Positions 36,153 through 48,707 of a stretch of DNA of 64,000 bases are shown here, in pieces (position 1 is the stretch's first letter; the number at the start of each line of letters is the position of its first letter). Where the stretch lies: positions 1,860,001 to 1,924,000 of the forward strand of contig JADNRZ010000006.1 in NCBI GenBank assembly GCA_015501605.1, in the 5' to 3' direction. The stretch is from Panaeolus papilionaceus (Eukaryota > Basidiomycota > Agaricomycetes > Agaricales). The notes beneath the pieces were generated by a model. It did not search any database. It worked only from the letters and a program-made list of their open reading frames with translations, and was not told where the DNA came from. The translations under genes were made by a program, and so were the position numbers.

Positions 36153-37315
36153 CTAGACATGCTGTGAAGAGAACCACAACCGTCCCTGATCCGTCAACCG
36201 ATTCTCCCAGTCAAAATCTTGGGGGATGTAGTCCCAGTGGTCGGCTTCGTAGATAAAGTATTTATCTGTAGTATCGCGTTAGCCCAAGATCTGAGATCAT
36301 GATCAGGAAAAGTACATCACTTTCTCGAGCGCTCACTACCAGCTCGGCAAGTTTCCAATGGTCACGTTCGCCTCGGGTTCCGCGCAGCCAGTTCTTTCGA
36401 TCCAAAATGTTTTCATGAAAGTAAATTAGGCGGTGGTCGTTGACTTCCTCGGCAACGTCTTGCGCAATGGTGAGAACCTCTCCTCGGAGTACATGCTCGT
36501 TCAAGCCGATGATGAAGATCTGCAACGATGGACAGGTATCGAAGATAGATTTGATAACGCCAAAATTCCAGTTTCGTTCTGCAAAAATCGAAAGGTGGGT
36601 AAGGCTCGTGTATCCCGACAAAACTTGGAACGGCCAATGACGTTTGAAATTGAGGAGATCAAGGTGAGTCAGATTGGGTAAAACGAGTCCCTCGATGGAG
36701 ATTGCCTCCTTGTCGTTGATTTCTGTGGTTTCGCTGCAAGGTATAAGAGCACAGTTGAGAGACAGGCTCCTGAGGTGCTTCAATTTGCAAAGCGCAGGAA
36801 AAAAGTTTGGCACCACAACAGAGCACCCATAGGCCAGGTTCTCGATATTACAACAATGCCTCAGAAGACCATTGACCTTGTCGGCGAATGTATCACCTCG
36901 AAAAACCTCCACAACTGGCGAAATTATGAGGAGATGTTTTGCCAGTTTTCCGACCTCTTCGATCTTCAGATGCTTGAATTTTTCAAAATCTGGGAATAAA
37001 TTTTGATGGTTGCTCTGATCGAAGACGCGGTACATTAGTGGGCGGATCCTGCCAGATATTTTGGGTCAGACAAGGGCGCTTTGGGGATCGTGGGAGGAAA
37101 AGCTGATACCATTTACGGATTCGTTTTGCAACCATAATCATCATGGCGTTTGTTGGAGGGTCATCGGTATCGAAAGCCATCTCGAAAATCAATCTCTCGA
37201 TTTCAGCTGGCAAGAAAGGCCCCGAGGCGTCGTCAATCTATGAGGGAGTGTCACCCAGTTGATAATGATGACTATTAGTGGTGATAAACATGGTAGCTAC
37301 CTGAATTTCGTTCAT
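36153..37315 (-). CDS. F-box-like/LRR-like family protein (copy C)
   Basis: Four exons, one more than its relatives. A tiny first exon encodes MNEIQ, then IDDASGPFLPAEIERLIFEM and VAKRIRKW with the family phase-2 intron. The main exon begins IRPLMYRVFDQSNHQNLFPD and contains EEVGKLAKHLLI, LRHCCNIENLAYG and LTHLDLLNFKRHWPFQVLSG. After the phase-1 intron the tail is NKYFIYEADHWDYIPQDFDW then LTDQGRLWFSSQHV, stop at 36153-36155. The tail aligns well with copies D-F. No break was seen. The first-exon assignment rests on splice phase and on the lack of another in-frame ATG. Confidence 0.75.
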
Positions 37316-38106
37316 TGCGAGCGGGTATCTGGTGTGATAGCCTTATCGTGCAGATCAAGAGATATTAATATTTGTTGTTTGCGTTTGATTGGTGAAAGTA
37401 CCACTTGAAGGCAATTATGAACAATTGTTTTGAATTTCATCGTTCATGGTGATATAGACTTTTTCATCCAGTCTCCTTACTATCAACGCAGATCCCGGAT
37501 AGATTGAATCCGCAGCTTCCTTAACCTCTGCAACCCTGGCATGCAGACCGAAGATCGAATCAGCCACTCCCCTCGATTATTTATTGCAGAATCGATGATC
37601 TCCAGGATAGAATGTTGCAAATATCAGAGTTGCGTTTTATTAGGAGGCATATCATCGACACGAGCAGGCGATTTTCTTACTTAGTCTCCAAGTGCCCAGA
37701 GTCTGTGTTTTCTCAGGACTTGCAACAATACCAACATCCCATCAAAGTCTGGTTGCCTCATCTTCCCTCCTGGCTTATGCTTAGGTGTACGTACACTGGC
37801 GTACACTATGAGGCGGATGTTTTTACTCCCGTTCACTTCCAACAGCCACCTAATAAGCATCGCTGTGGTGCGAGTTCAAGACTCTAGCGAGTCAACATCG
37901 ACCTCATGAGCTGATGTAGCGGAGACGATCATATCCTTCATTTCCTACTAGAGTTCACGTCTTCCTCTGGCCACCGTGCATCATGTCAAGCAGCTTCAAC
38001 CCCGCAAAATTAATTACAATAGACAATAGTTCTCTCTTTATCACATACAGGGTTATGAAGTGCCGAATACAAACCTTGAGCATTCAACTCCATGCTTCAC
38101 TCGATA
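37316..38106. other. Intergenic, no gene seen
   Basis: Contains the promoter of copy C and the 3' flank of the first wax-synthase-like gene. No domain, RNA gene or repeat was recognised in 790 bases. Confidence 0.5.
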
Positions 38107-39404
38107 CTACTTGACTTGGTCCGGTTTCCAATTTCCTCGCAACAACCCATCAGCGAGACTCCACTCCATTCGATAGTCAAAATGACCCACCGGACCCTCT
38201 GTCGTTACCCAGAAGGGTGCGATAAGGGTGAACCAGGAGATAACATAGACATATCCAAGCAGCCTCGTCCAACGAGATGCCTTGATGCCAGCCCTTCTCC
38301 CGAGCTCAATAACAGCGTCTTCGACCATGATCATCAGTGGCTGGACAAGGAAATACCAGATGATATCAGGCGCTGTCCAGTCGCCCACCTGCACGGAGTC
38401 AGCAACCTGGTGCAAGATTCCCGAAAATGTGAAGATAAGAGCCATCTTGAAGTATCGTTGGAATCTGCCAGTTCGAGGCACACCGATCACGCTGGCTATG
38501 GCGTCTGTTGGTGTGACAAACATCTAAATATCAAAGTGTGATTGAGTACTGCGGTTATGATGAAAACGAAAACTGTCGTACCCGACGATAAGTTTGATGC
38601 CATGCTGTGCTAAGTGGTCGTCAAGAAGAATTGTGAGTTTTGAATGTCCGATTACACATGCTTGAACGCGACATACCTCCAAAACGTTCGAACGCTGTAA
38701 GCATCCCACATCGACCCAAACACCCAAGGCCATTCCCTAAAGTCTGAAAAGCCCAATGCTACCCATATCACGCCCACAATAAGGGTGAATGATTCTGTAG
38801 AGACAATGATTGCAACTAAAAGTCCTATCCCCAAGTGTAAGCGCCGCAGCAGTTGTGTGGCATCGCCGAGAACCCCGCTGTCGAAAACAGGTGGAATGTT
38901 CTTGAACATGGGGTTCATGCGAATCAGAGTAAGGTTCACGTCGTGAATGAGTAGCAAGCAGAGCCACCACTTCAGCTTTGCTGCGATGGATTGCCAGCGG
39001 GATGCGTAGTTCGGACGGGGAGGAAAGTGTTTAGGATTTTCATGCGACCAGCCGATGTTGCGAGGGCTGTACAGGAGTTTAGCAGCCCAGAGGTGACGCT
39101 GAATGAAGGATGCTTTTGACATGTCTGTCTTGTCGCCTATGAGTCGCAATTCTTTGGGTGCATCTCTGATTAGCACGTAGTCGAGAGTCGTGAAAAAGAG
39201 GAATATAACGCGAATCGCGACAGCATAAGTGTCTAGAGGGGTTTTTCCACCAACTTCATTAACCCGTAGTTGAATATAGGCTAATGTTGGTATGGGAATG
39301 AAATAGAGCCTTCGGTAGGATGAGGATGGTGCTGCGATAGCTGATATGGCATACAGCTCGTTCAGAGCGAGCAGAGCGAGGGTGATGGGAGGGAGTGCGT
39401 CCAT
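38107..39404 (-). CDS. Wax-synthase-like membrane-bound O-acyltransferase (copy W1)
   Basis: Polytopic membrane acyltransferase of the wax synthase/MBOAT type, expected to transfer an acyl group to an alcohol in the ER membrane. Three exons: 39404-38677, a short one encoding STAWHQTYRR, and a last one from 38523 to 38107. Motifs in order: RDAPKELRLIGDKTDMS, YSPRNIGWSHENPKHFPPRP, AYSVRTFWR, then WHQ on the mini-exon, MFVTPTDAIASVIGVPRTGR and FTFSGILHQVADSVQVGDW, whose His is the likely catalytic residue. I chose ATG 39404 because it aligns with the neighbour's start; a 50-residue hydrophilic extension upstream is not shared. It is tandem with W2 at roughly 70% similarity by eye. Agaricomycete members often sit in terpenoid clusters, but none is visible here. 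Confidence 0.87.
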
Positions 39405-39669
39405 GGCGTCCCTTGTCAGGTTCTGGCTCTCATTGTCCCTGTTTATATATTTTCCATCAACGTGGCCATCACGACGGAAAAGGCTGCTGTCACCAAGGGG
39501 TTTCTGGTGGCCAGGTTTAGATGTAACATGTGTGCAATAATCGAAGTAAATCATCGTCCTAAGTACTACTTTATCGACGTTACATAACGGAAAGGTAAAT
39601 TGTCAACTGACTCGTTCTGGCGCTGGCCTTTGTCTTCTGGCTAAAAGTCTACTCTTGTCTGCTCACATC

Positions 39670-40949
39670 TCAACGCCGCATCTTATCGTAGGGTTGCCAA
39701 TTTCCTCTCCAGAGTCCTTCAACTAAGCTCCATTCCATCCTATGATCGAAGTGGCCAACAGGGCCTTCCGTTTTCACCCAGAGCGGCGCAATAAAGCTGA
39801 ACCATGCCACCACGTATACATATCCCAACAATTTCGTCCAACGAGAACCCCTGATGCCTGCTTGTCTCCCGATAGCGATCACCGTATCTTCAAGCATGAT
39901 CATCGGGGGTTGAACAAGAAAGTAGTAGATAATGTCGGGCGTCATCCAATCTCCCACTTGAACTCCATCCGCAATTTGGTGCCAAATCCCAGAGAATGCG
40001 AACATGAGGAAAATTTTGAAATATCGCTGGAATGCGCCAGTTCGAGGGAGACGAATCAATCTGGCGATCGCGTCGGTGGGGGTAATAAACATCTGCAATG
40101 AAGTGTCCGTTAACTCTCTCCTTTGTAATAAAAATAACTACAAACTCGACGAAACATTTGGTACCATGCTTTACTGTGATTATCTCCCAATTAATTCCAG
40201 AGATTTCATTCATAAAGGTATAATACCCACCTCCAGAAAGTGCGAACGCTATACGCATCATAAAACGATCTAAAGGCCCATGGCCATTCCTTGAAGTCCG
40301 AAATACCAAGTGAGACCCAGATAACCCGTACCAATAACTCCTGCGCCACAACTATGACAACGAGAAACCCAACCCCGAGATGAACGCGCCAAAACATCTG
40401 CCACACATCAGTAAACACACGACTGTCAAAAGTTGGTGGGACGTTTTTGAAGTTGGGGTTCATGTGTATTAATGTCAGGTTGAAGTCATGCATGAACAGG
40501 TATGCGACCCAAAGCTTCAGCCTAGATATCAGAAACTCTGAGCGAGAGGAGCATGTTGGTCGAGGGGGAAGATGTGCTGGGTTCTCATGCGACCAGCCGA
40601 TGTTGCGAGGACTGAACAGGAGCTTGAAAGCCCACACCTGTCGTTGCACGAGGGATGCCTTGGTCATATCTGTCTTGTTGCCTATGAGCCGCAATTCCCT
40701 TGGAGCATCTCTGATGAGAACGTAGTCTACAGCAGTGTAGAAGAGGAACAGAGAGCGCAGTGCGACAGCGTAGGTGTCGATGGGTGTTTCGCCATTGATG
40801 TCTACCACTCGTAGTTGGAGGTAAACCAGGAAAGCAACGGGGATGAAGTGAAGCCTTCGATACGAAGAAGAGGGCGCGGCAATGGAAAAGATACAAGAGA
40901 GCTCTGTCAAGACCAGAAGTGCGAGTGTGGATAAGGGGTAGGGGGACAT
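39670..40949 (-). CDS. Wax-synthase-like membrane-bound O-acyltransferase (copy W2)
   Basis: Tandem paralogue of W1 with the same three exons. It starts MSPYPLSTLALLVLTELSCI and shares SSSYRRLHFIPVAF, RDAPRELRLIGNKTDMTKAS, FSPRNIGWSHENPAHLPPRP, AYSVRTFW and the mini-exon SKAWYQMFRR. The last exon gives MFITPTDAIARLIRLPRTGA, FAFSGIWHQIADGVQVGDW (catalytic-type His) and a TAA-free frame to the stop at 39670-39672. Eight or so hydrophobic segments fit an MBOAT topology. The mini-exon has Tyr where W1 has His in the WHQ/WYQ motif. The frame is intact. The substrate cannot be read from the sequence. Confidence 0.87.
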
Positions 40950-41916
40950 GGCATGTCCGGAATGCCCGAATCTTGAGGTCGCAGATAAATACGTTTGACA
41001 AGCATCAGGTTAAGCCAAAATTTATAACTGAGATGTCGCACGTCGAGGCGTCCTTAAGTCTCTTTGTATACTTATACAAGTGCTTCATCATGTATCATAA
41101 CAGTTCCTTTGAATGACTCGTGGCGCTGCAGTTCAAGGCGATGAAAAGACTCCACAGGAACATTCAGGACCTCATGTATGGATTGTTGTTAGTGAAGGGG
41201 TTTTTGATTATTTTTGACCTGTGAACCGGATGTAAAAATTGCAGCCGACGAAATACTACCGCGCGTGTTCTTACAGGGATGTGAGAGCCATTCAAAGGGG
41301 TTTAGAGGCAAAACTGGGAGTTCATCAGAGAAAGAAAATGACACCAGTGCACCAACAAGGCACTCAGCAAGACTCCTAACCGGCTTCGGCCGAAAGACGG
41401 AACTGGCCGCATAGTGTCAAAAGCGGCAATTTGTTCCTAATATGGATAACATTAATGCTCATGCTCACCAACAGCAAGCTGGCAATAAATCAAGGTCGTA
41501 CTAACAAACACCTCTCGGTTTGGGGGATATTAAATTAAATTAATACACTTTATTGTCTTTTGATTCAACCTAGAAATAGAAACTGCGAGTATAAGCGAGG
41601 CAGGGAATTGAATAGCAGGGTAGAGTAGTAAAGGTTATCGTTAAAAGAAATGGTCCAAGTGTTATACAAACGAACACCAGTGAAATTAATTGAAAAGGAA
41701 ATTGTCATGGCGATGCCCAACCATGACTAGGGTTTAGATAAACGAGATGTTGGATCAGCTGATTTGGCGATGGGTGACGTGTAGGAATGAGGGCGGTTAA
41801 AGGGGGACTACTCAGGGAAATGTATTCAGTAAGCCAAAACAAATGGACGAGCAACGACCAAAGAATGCATAGGAATATGAGAAGAAATAAAGAGATGGCA
41901 AAAAGGGACCAGCCGT
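40950..41916. other. Intergenic, no gene seen
   Basis: 5' flank of W2 and 3' flank of the RBR ligase gene. AT-rich block at 41520-41560. No coding or RNA signal was recognised. Confidence 0.5.
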
Positions 41917-44150
41917 CTATGCCTCCTCCTCGTCTTCATCAAATCCTTCTACCGGCGTGTTCCAGTGCCATCTACCCTCTAGGAATCCGTTGGCTGTATC
42001 TTCAAGGACAATTTCGTTACGCTTTTGGACGTAGACCTGAAAAAATATGGGGTTAACCATGCGTAAGTCTATAACTTAAAAATAACGCACTGTCTTGTTG
42101 GTAACCTGTGCCCTGAGGTTCGGAATATTTTCAGCCTCCAAAGGAGATTCTAGCAATTCAGACAAATCCTCAACCGCTTTCTCCAGATCCCTAAAAGGGG
42201 ATTAGCGTCACAAACTGGGGAACACCATTTTGAAATTTACCTTTGATTATCCTCAAATAGCTCCTTGTGGTTTCCGCTGGCGAGGTAGTAGGCCATGGCG
42301 TATGTCCACTTAAGCGTCATGCGGCATTTCTCAACCTCCTCCACTGCCTTCTTCATGAATTGAACCTCGATCCACGTCAAGCTTGACGTGATCTGCATTT
42401 CCTCCATCTTCTTTTCTGTCTTGGCGTAGAGCTCTACTGAAAGCTTCGCCGATTGTTCATGGTTGGCCCAACGGTTGTAATACTGCAAGGCGACATCATG
42501 CCATGAGTTCATGACGACAGACGGAATGAATGTATTCAATACTCACATGGAGATAACGTTCCAATGATGCTCTGCTCTTACTTTGAGCATCGCGTGCGTC
42601 AACCCCTGTCTTCTCGTCGTATCTGTTACATGAGTACCACGCCGTCCCGTGCTCGCTCCAGGGGCCCATGCAAACCCAGCAGAATTCGTGTTTGCACTTC
42701 TTGCACGTCATATGGCTGGAAATCACCAAGTTAGAATTGAAAACGAAAAATAGCGAATAAAGTAGATACAACTCACTTGCATCCACCATTCTTCTCAATG
42801 GTGCTTTGGCACTGACTGCACTCCTTCGTGTTACTCTTGATCCAATTAGCTGTCTCGCTATCATCTCGGCACTTCCTCAACCACATCTTCGCGGCGTTGC
42901 AAACCACAGGCCGATGATCGCTCTCGATCGGACAGCCAAAGCAAAACTTGTGCTCCTTGCCTGCAAGCCCAGGTCCGTGCTGACTTTGGGACATCTCTTC
43001 GCCACCGATGCCCCTTGCACCACAGGAAACGGTGGGTACGACGGTCGTAAGACTCGATTTGGATGCCGCTGAAGGGCACGAAACCGTATTGGTGCATGAT
43101 GGGTAAGGGCAAAACTTGAGATTGGCATTGCATGCCACGAAGTGGCGTACAAGCAGCTCCTGGAAGTGGCTCCACGTCTTGAGAGCTTGCGCTTCGGCAG
43201 CCTTAGCCTGTGGTGTCATGGGTGCCGGAGCATCAGGTGCTGGTACCAGGAGTTCGCGTATGAAAGTATCAGGTAGAACCAGCGCGCAATCCTCGGCCAT
43301 GCAACGCACAGCATGTTCTCCCTCCTCCATTATCTTCGCCGTTAGGTAATCTTTCCAACAATCAGAACAGAAAGCGTGCTCGCAATCAAGTGCGAGTGGC
43401 TGGAGGTCGGCAGCATCATTAAAGCAGATTTGGCAGACGAAAGGCTCGTCTTGAGTACGTTTCCATGAGGAGGTGCGCGAAATCGGTGCAGGCCGATGGG
43501 TGATGGTGGGTGATTTGGATGATGACGATTTGGATCCTGATGCCAATGAGAGGAGCTTGGAGCCACGTGTAAGACCCCGACGAGACGATTGATTCGCAGC
43601 AGCGGCCGCTGCTTGTGAGTTACTGCGACTCGGAGGTGCTGGTCTCGCCTCGGCGATCGTTACACCAGCTGCAGCAAGTACCGCATCTGCATTATCCATG
43701 TACTTTTCGATAAGCTTCTCTTTGTTCCATTTCAGGTGGCGCAGCAACAATCCCGCGGTGCTAGCCTTCAAAATTGTCATAACTCATGAATAATTCAGTC
43801 ATAAATAACGAAAGACTCTACTCACATCTACTCCAAAGATGCCACAGATGTGATCCACGTCCTTTTGCATCAGCTTCTCTACTTGTTGCTGGCTGAGTGA
43901 ATCGTAGTCCACCTCATAAGACTTCTTTTTTCCTTTTGTCGAAACCTTGAAATCGTCTCCAAAGGTATCCATATCCATTTCATCCTCGGAATCATCTGCA
44001 AGGCGTTGAGATAAGCAAAAAGGAGAAGCGCTCAAGCTCAGAGTCTGGTCGACTGCACTGACCTCCTTCGCCTTGGGTGCCGTCAATCATCTCCTCATCG
44101 TCATCGTAGTACTCGGCGTCGTCGTCTGAGTATTCGTAATCTGAGGACAT
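41917..44150 (-). CDS. RBR-type E3 ubiquitin ligase, ARIADNE family
   Basis: RING-between-RING ligase that takes ubiquitin from an E2 onto its own RING2 cysteine before transfer, as HHARI/ARIH1 does. The order is typical of ARIADNE. An acidic N-terminus (MSSDYEYSDDDAEYYDDDEE) is followed by a UBA-like region (LLRHLKWNKEKLIEKYMDN). RING1 is CQICFNDAADLQPLALDCEH with FCSDCWKDYL. The IBR region includes KFCPYPSC and FCFGCPIESDHRPVVC. RING2 is KECSQCQSTIEKNGGCKHMT with the catalytic Cys in HMTC, then KHEFCWVCMGPWSEHG. A C-terminal Ariadne helical domain follows. It ends GFDEDEEEA at 41917. A long Ser/Ala-rich insert before RING1 is fungal. Introns are GT-AG; one separates NGGCK from HMTCKKC. Confidence 0.92.
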
Positions 44151-45325
44151 CGTTAACAATCGATTTGGAAAACGAGTCGAGTGTGGGTGTATGTAGAGAC
44201 TGAGTAAGACTGCCCTGGCTTGACTCGACTTTAAAAGGCAATCTACCCCTGTCACGTGCGTATCTGGAATTGAATTTCCCCGACCCGACGACCGATGCTA
44301 GTTATTTTCGTCCTCGACCATCACCATTATATTTATACGAGAACGAGTAGAGGATGCAGAATATGGTCAACATCAGGATTTTGGGGTAGAAACTTTGTTT
44401 CTTGCTTGCATAATTACCATCAACTCGAGTGCAGCGTTCGACTCAAGAGTCTATTAACCAGTAGCGGCTATAGTCAAAAACCGACACTCCGTCATCTTAA
44501 CAATGTTCCGCTACCGGAAATGCTATCCAAGTCAGTAGACATCATGATAGACTCATATCATGCCATCAAAGATACGAAGCGCTGATCGAAGAAAGCGATG
44601 CGCTCGACGCTGCCCCGCAACACCGCCTACTCACCACAGATGACAACCTGTGATTCAGAGTAATCAAATATTCCAGGCAAAATACAGGTTCGCTTGTGCT
44701 GTGCTATCTATAAATAAGGTTATATGCTTCTCTCTCTCTTGTTCGACTCGTCTTTCACAAATCACAACAACATAACTTTATGCCGTGCTATCACGCTTGG
44801 GAAGATAAGATCAATGAAAACGTCGAACAGTCAGGTGGTGTTTTGATACCAAACCATCTGGGGTTTGGCTCCGAAATGGCATCTGAAGGGCTGTCAACCA
44901 CAGACAACTTGCTGTATCTTTTTGTTTTAGCAGCATTTTGCACTGTCAGGTATTCTTAGTGAATGCCGTATCGAATATAATTGTAAACCGGCGGTACGCA
45001 AATCCCTTCTTGTGCGCATCCTGAGCCAAATCTTGGGACTTCTAGCTTCAATTCGTGATTGATCAGTTGGTATAATTTACCCGCCACACAACTTCCCATA
45101 TAATATTCAATTTCGGTCTCCAATAATTTCGACAAATACCCTCTCAACTTCGGTACTCAACCGACGAAAGGCCACCATTCTATCTGCTACTCCCTTAAAT
45201 TCGGTTCCCCTCGTCACATCAAATGGTTTGTAGCAATACTATAAAACCCGTTCTACACTTTTCTAAATCCCCAGACTTAACCTTGCTTCCTTGTCTCTTT
45301 TCACCCTCGATTCTACTATAGAACC
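44151..45325. other. Divergent promoter region, no gene seen
   Basis: 1.2 kb between the starts of the RBR ligase and the metalloprotease. A short CT-repeat lies near 44732. The 63-codon frame at 44956-45147 and 96-codon frame at 44295-44585 lack support. Confidence 0.45.
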
Positions 45326-46519
45326 ATGGTTTCTCTCAAATTGGGGTACATCCCAGCCGTTCTGGGCCTCGCTATCTTGCTATCAGCAATTTCCTCAGCT
45401 AGGTACGCTCTTCCTCATTACAAAGAGTGGAATTTATTAAATGCTATGCGTAGCGCACGATGTGCTACAAAGAGCCCTTCTGCTGAGCGTCGATCTCAGC
45501 TCCGCCGAGAGACCCTCGCTTTCAGGGCGGCCAACCCATCTGCGGGCCATCGGTTCGCCGAAATCACAGTTCCTACCCACTTCTTCGTTATCTACAAGAA
45601 CGAAACACAAGAGGGTGGATTCCTTGAGTAATTTACGTATCCAATTTTTATGATCGGCAACTCACATCATATCAGAGAACGAGCTGTGCACGATCAAATG
45701 ATGATTCTAAACGATGACTTTGCGCCTTCTGGAGTATCATTCGACCTTCTGGGTGTAGAGTACATCCACAACGAGGATTGGTTTTCTAACGTTTATTGGG
45801 AGAAACCACAGAACGACGAGATGTTTCAGGCTACGAGGGTAGGAGGCGTCGGGGACTTGAACATCTACACAACTGGGTGAGTGTACAACTTGGTATCGCT
45901 GAAATGTTCTTATCTTCGCATAGCTTTGAGCGCCCAGAAGCCGAATGGATTGGCTACGCAACATTCCCTTGGGAATACAAGGATCGACCTGATATTGATG
46001 GTGTCGGTATGTAGGTCCGTATGCCTTCGACTGGATTTCGAGCTTAACTTGGACCCCCTGCAGTCGTGAACTGCCAAACCCTTCCTGGGGGTTTGTTAAA
46101 GAAATTCAACCTTGGAAAAGTCAGTTTCTCTCGTTAGTCATTGTTCAGCCACTGAGCTTCTCGGTACAGACCATCACACATGAGGTTGGGCATTGGACCG
46201 GTTTATACCACCCCTTTGAGTCCGACAATGAGAATGGTAGCTGCACTGGCAACGGTGATGAGGTCGCGGATACGCCGTTTGAGCTCTCCGCATCTTCAGG
46301 GTGTCCCATTGGACGTGATACATGCCGCGATCAGCCAGGCGAGGATCCTATACGTACGTTACTATTCCCATTGATTTTACATCCTCACTCTTCATGCTTA
46401 TGTGGTTCGATATAGACAATTTTATGGACTACAGTGACGATAATTGCCTGGATGAATTTACACCTGGACAGCATGAGAGGCTCGTTGAACAGCTCATTCA
46501 GCATCGAGGGTTCTCATAG
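45326..46519 (+). CDS. Secreted M43 (pappalysin-like) zinc metalloprotease
   Basis: [20 protein letters not shown] plus AISSA is a signal peptide, so the product should be secreted. The extended zinc motif [11 protein letters not shown] supplies three His ligands and the catalytic Glu. The Met-turn is [10 protein letters not shown], as in the M43B group of fungal metalloproteases. The sequence between, with paired Cys ([23 protein letters not shown]), also fits. Six or so exons joined by short GT-AG introns give about 280 residues, the usual length. Upstream of the catalytic domain is a short propeptide-like stretch with [14 protein letters not shown]. No break was seen. Probable role in extracellular protein degradation. 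Confidence 0.9.
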
Positions 46520-46728
46520 GCAGCTAGAAATGCAAATATGATATACGGAAGTATCGAATTTTCTTGTATTACAATCAGATATGTTTTCGAACTTGGTGCG
46601 CTCAAATGTATAGCATCCATCACCCCATCGACAAGTGCGCAATGCCCCAAAGACGTGAACATTAGCTCGAGAAGGGATATCTAAAAGACATGAAATAAAT
46701 ACAAGAATCAATTGAAAAATGTTACTTA

Positions 46729-48110
46729 CTAGAGTGGTGGTAAGAAGTCGTGGAAGTGAAGAATTACTTCCCGTGTAATGCTGAAATTGATCCCCTCGTC
46801 GGAGCTGGTGAGTGGGAACAAGTGTGGTAGGTTGTCCATATACTGGTCACATTCTTCGACAGTCTCAGGGATACTGACACCCCTCATATCATCGCTATGC
46901 CTCCAAAGTTTGACATGCAACCTGGCTGCGACCTTCGCCCAGCGTGAGGCAGATAAAGCACGGTATAGTTCGCGGTCGAGTACCTCCCAGGGTGGCGCTA
47001 CTTGAAGCCGCTCACCTGGCTTGTTGCCAGTGATCTGTATAGCAACCTGTATGTTAAGCACCTCGATGAGATTGGGACTCGGTATGGTGCCGATGGTAGT
47101 GACAAGCGTCTCGATAGAAGCGTGAGCCAACCTTAGGTCAGCGATTCGAAGGTTTGCGCAGGCCGAGAAATCAAAGTCGGCCTCATACAATGATGCTGTT
47201 GAGAAGAATAGTAGAGTTGGAAGTACAAGGCTTACAGTTAGTTTTATAATCAGAACGCAGGTATGTTGTGCGCACCGTGACTCGTAAACTCCTTCAAGGT
47301 CTGTGCGGAGATAGAGATGAGCTGTTGAATCAGAACCCTCGTTTCGCCCGACGGAGAAGGAATACAAAGATACTCCAAGGACGAGAAGTCCATGAGAGAT
47401 CCATCCTCACTTCCAGGCTCAAACAGATACCTGAGGAGCATGTTGCAATCCTCAAAAGTTAATCGCTTGATGGCTGGGCGTGTAGTTAGGGTGGAGGGGC
47501 TGACATCGTCGGGCTTCCAGCGACAAGATTTGAGGTTCAAAGATTGAAGCTCTGGATGATTCACAAAGAAAGTTGCAGGCAACTTGATGTACGATGAACT
47601 GAAGGTTAAACTCTGTAGTCGAAGGTGCGTGAGGTAAGAATAATCTGGCTCTGGTACAGGATCTCTGTAGTCCAATGCGTTGATCATTATGTTAATATGG
47701 CGTGGATTTCTATAGTTCTTCAAGACAGTGAGGAGTCTTGATACAGGCTCGTAGCGCTTCACCAAATTACCGAAATGCACGCAGAGTTTGATAGTGCGAA
47801 GATGTGCGGCAAGGTGGGGCTTGTATTTGAAAATCTCGAGGAGGTTAAGAACGGTCCGCAAGGCCATCTCGTCAAGCTGTGCATCCCATATTTGTCCTGG
47901 GTCCACTTGGAAGTATACCTTGTTGAGATAGATTAAAGAAAATAAGTATTTCTGAGATCGTGATGCAAACGCCTTGTTGATCAATGCGGTCTGTTCGAGC
48001 TCGGGGAGACGGAGTTCATCGAGATAGTCGCGCTTTGGAGCCTGAATGATATCGACCAGATGGTCGACGATAGGGTCTACAATCTCTTGTATATGTGCAA
48101 ATTGAACCAT
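46729..48110 (-). CDS. F-box/LRR-like protein, second family (copy L1, intact)
   Basis: Two exons. Exon 1 starts MVQFAHIQEIVDPIVDHLVD and continues LPELEQTALINKAFASRSQK YLF, an F-box-like N-terminus. Leucine-rich strands follow (HLRTIKLCVHFGNL, LTHLRLQSLTFSSSYIKLP, LQSLNLKSCRWKPDDV, FSSLEYLCIPS). A single intron after LKEFTSH leads to ASLYEADFDFSACANLRIAD and a region with WEVLDRELYRALSASRW and LHVKLWRHSD. Length about 430 residues. It is unrelated in sequence to the A-G family. This is the only one of three tandem copies with an unbroken frame. Substrate adaptor for SCF is an inference only. Confidence 0.8.
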
Positions 48111-48707
48111 TCTTCTAAATCATAGAATCAGCTTTGCTTGGCAGATGCGAGAACAAGATTGTTGGCGTACATATCTGTGGCTGCCTGGCTCGGCTTCAAA
48201 GATATGCTACAGGTCTTGAGGCTAGTAGTAGATGACAGGAACAATGAAGAGTGTGGCAAACAAAGCTAGGGTTCTTGCACGAGTTTGAGCCCTCTGGTTC
48301 GTAATAATTGACAGCATAGCACAGCATTGTGACAGGAGGTGAGAAGAAATATGAGTGGTTCGCGAGAGACTCAAGACTGGATAATCCATAAACAACGTAG
48401 CTGTCTTTCGTATTTTCAAACGTGACATTGCCGCTTACCGTGACTGGCACATCAGGATATCCTGCGTTCATACTACTGCGAGTCCGAGGGACGTGAGTGA
48501 TGTAGTCAGATATTACTATGACATTCAGATATGTTTCTTGCAATTTATTGTTTGTTATCTACCGACGAAGTGTAAAGTAACATATATCCCAACTCTTCGC
48601 TAGAAGTACGACCGTAATAGTTATACCGAATGTGCGAATTCATAGACAAAAGTGCGTGAGGTCCACCCTCGAGGTGATCTTGAACTTTATTTTTTGGTGA
48701 GAGGTGG
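48111..48707. other. Spacer between L1 and L2, no gene called
   Basis: A 115-codon minus frame (48196-48543) starts without ATG and matches nothing I recognise; it may be a remnant. Otherwise this is the L1 promoter and the L2 3' flank. Confidence 0.4.

Noticed and set aside
38107..40949. Terpenoid or polyketide gene cluster around the wax-synthase-like genes
   Set aside because: No terpene cyclase, P450, polyketide synthase or transporter expected of such a cluster is visible nearby.
48196..48543. 115-codon minus-strand frame between L1 and L2
   Set aside because: No ATG start, no recognisable domain; possibly a remnant, but nothing supports it as a gene.
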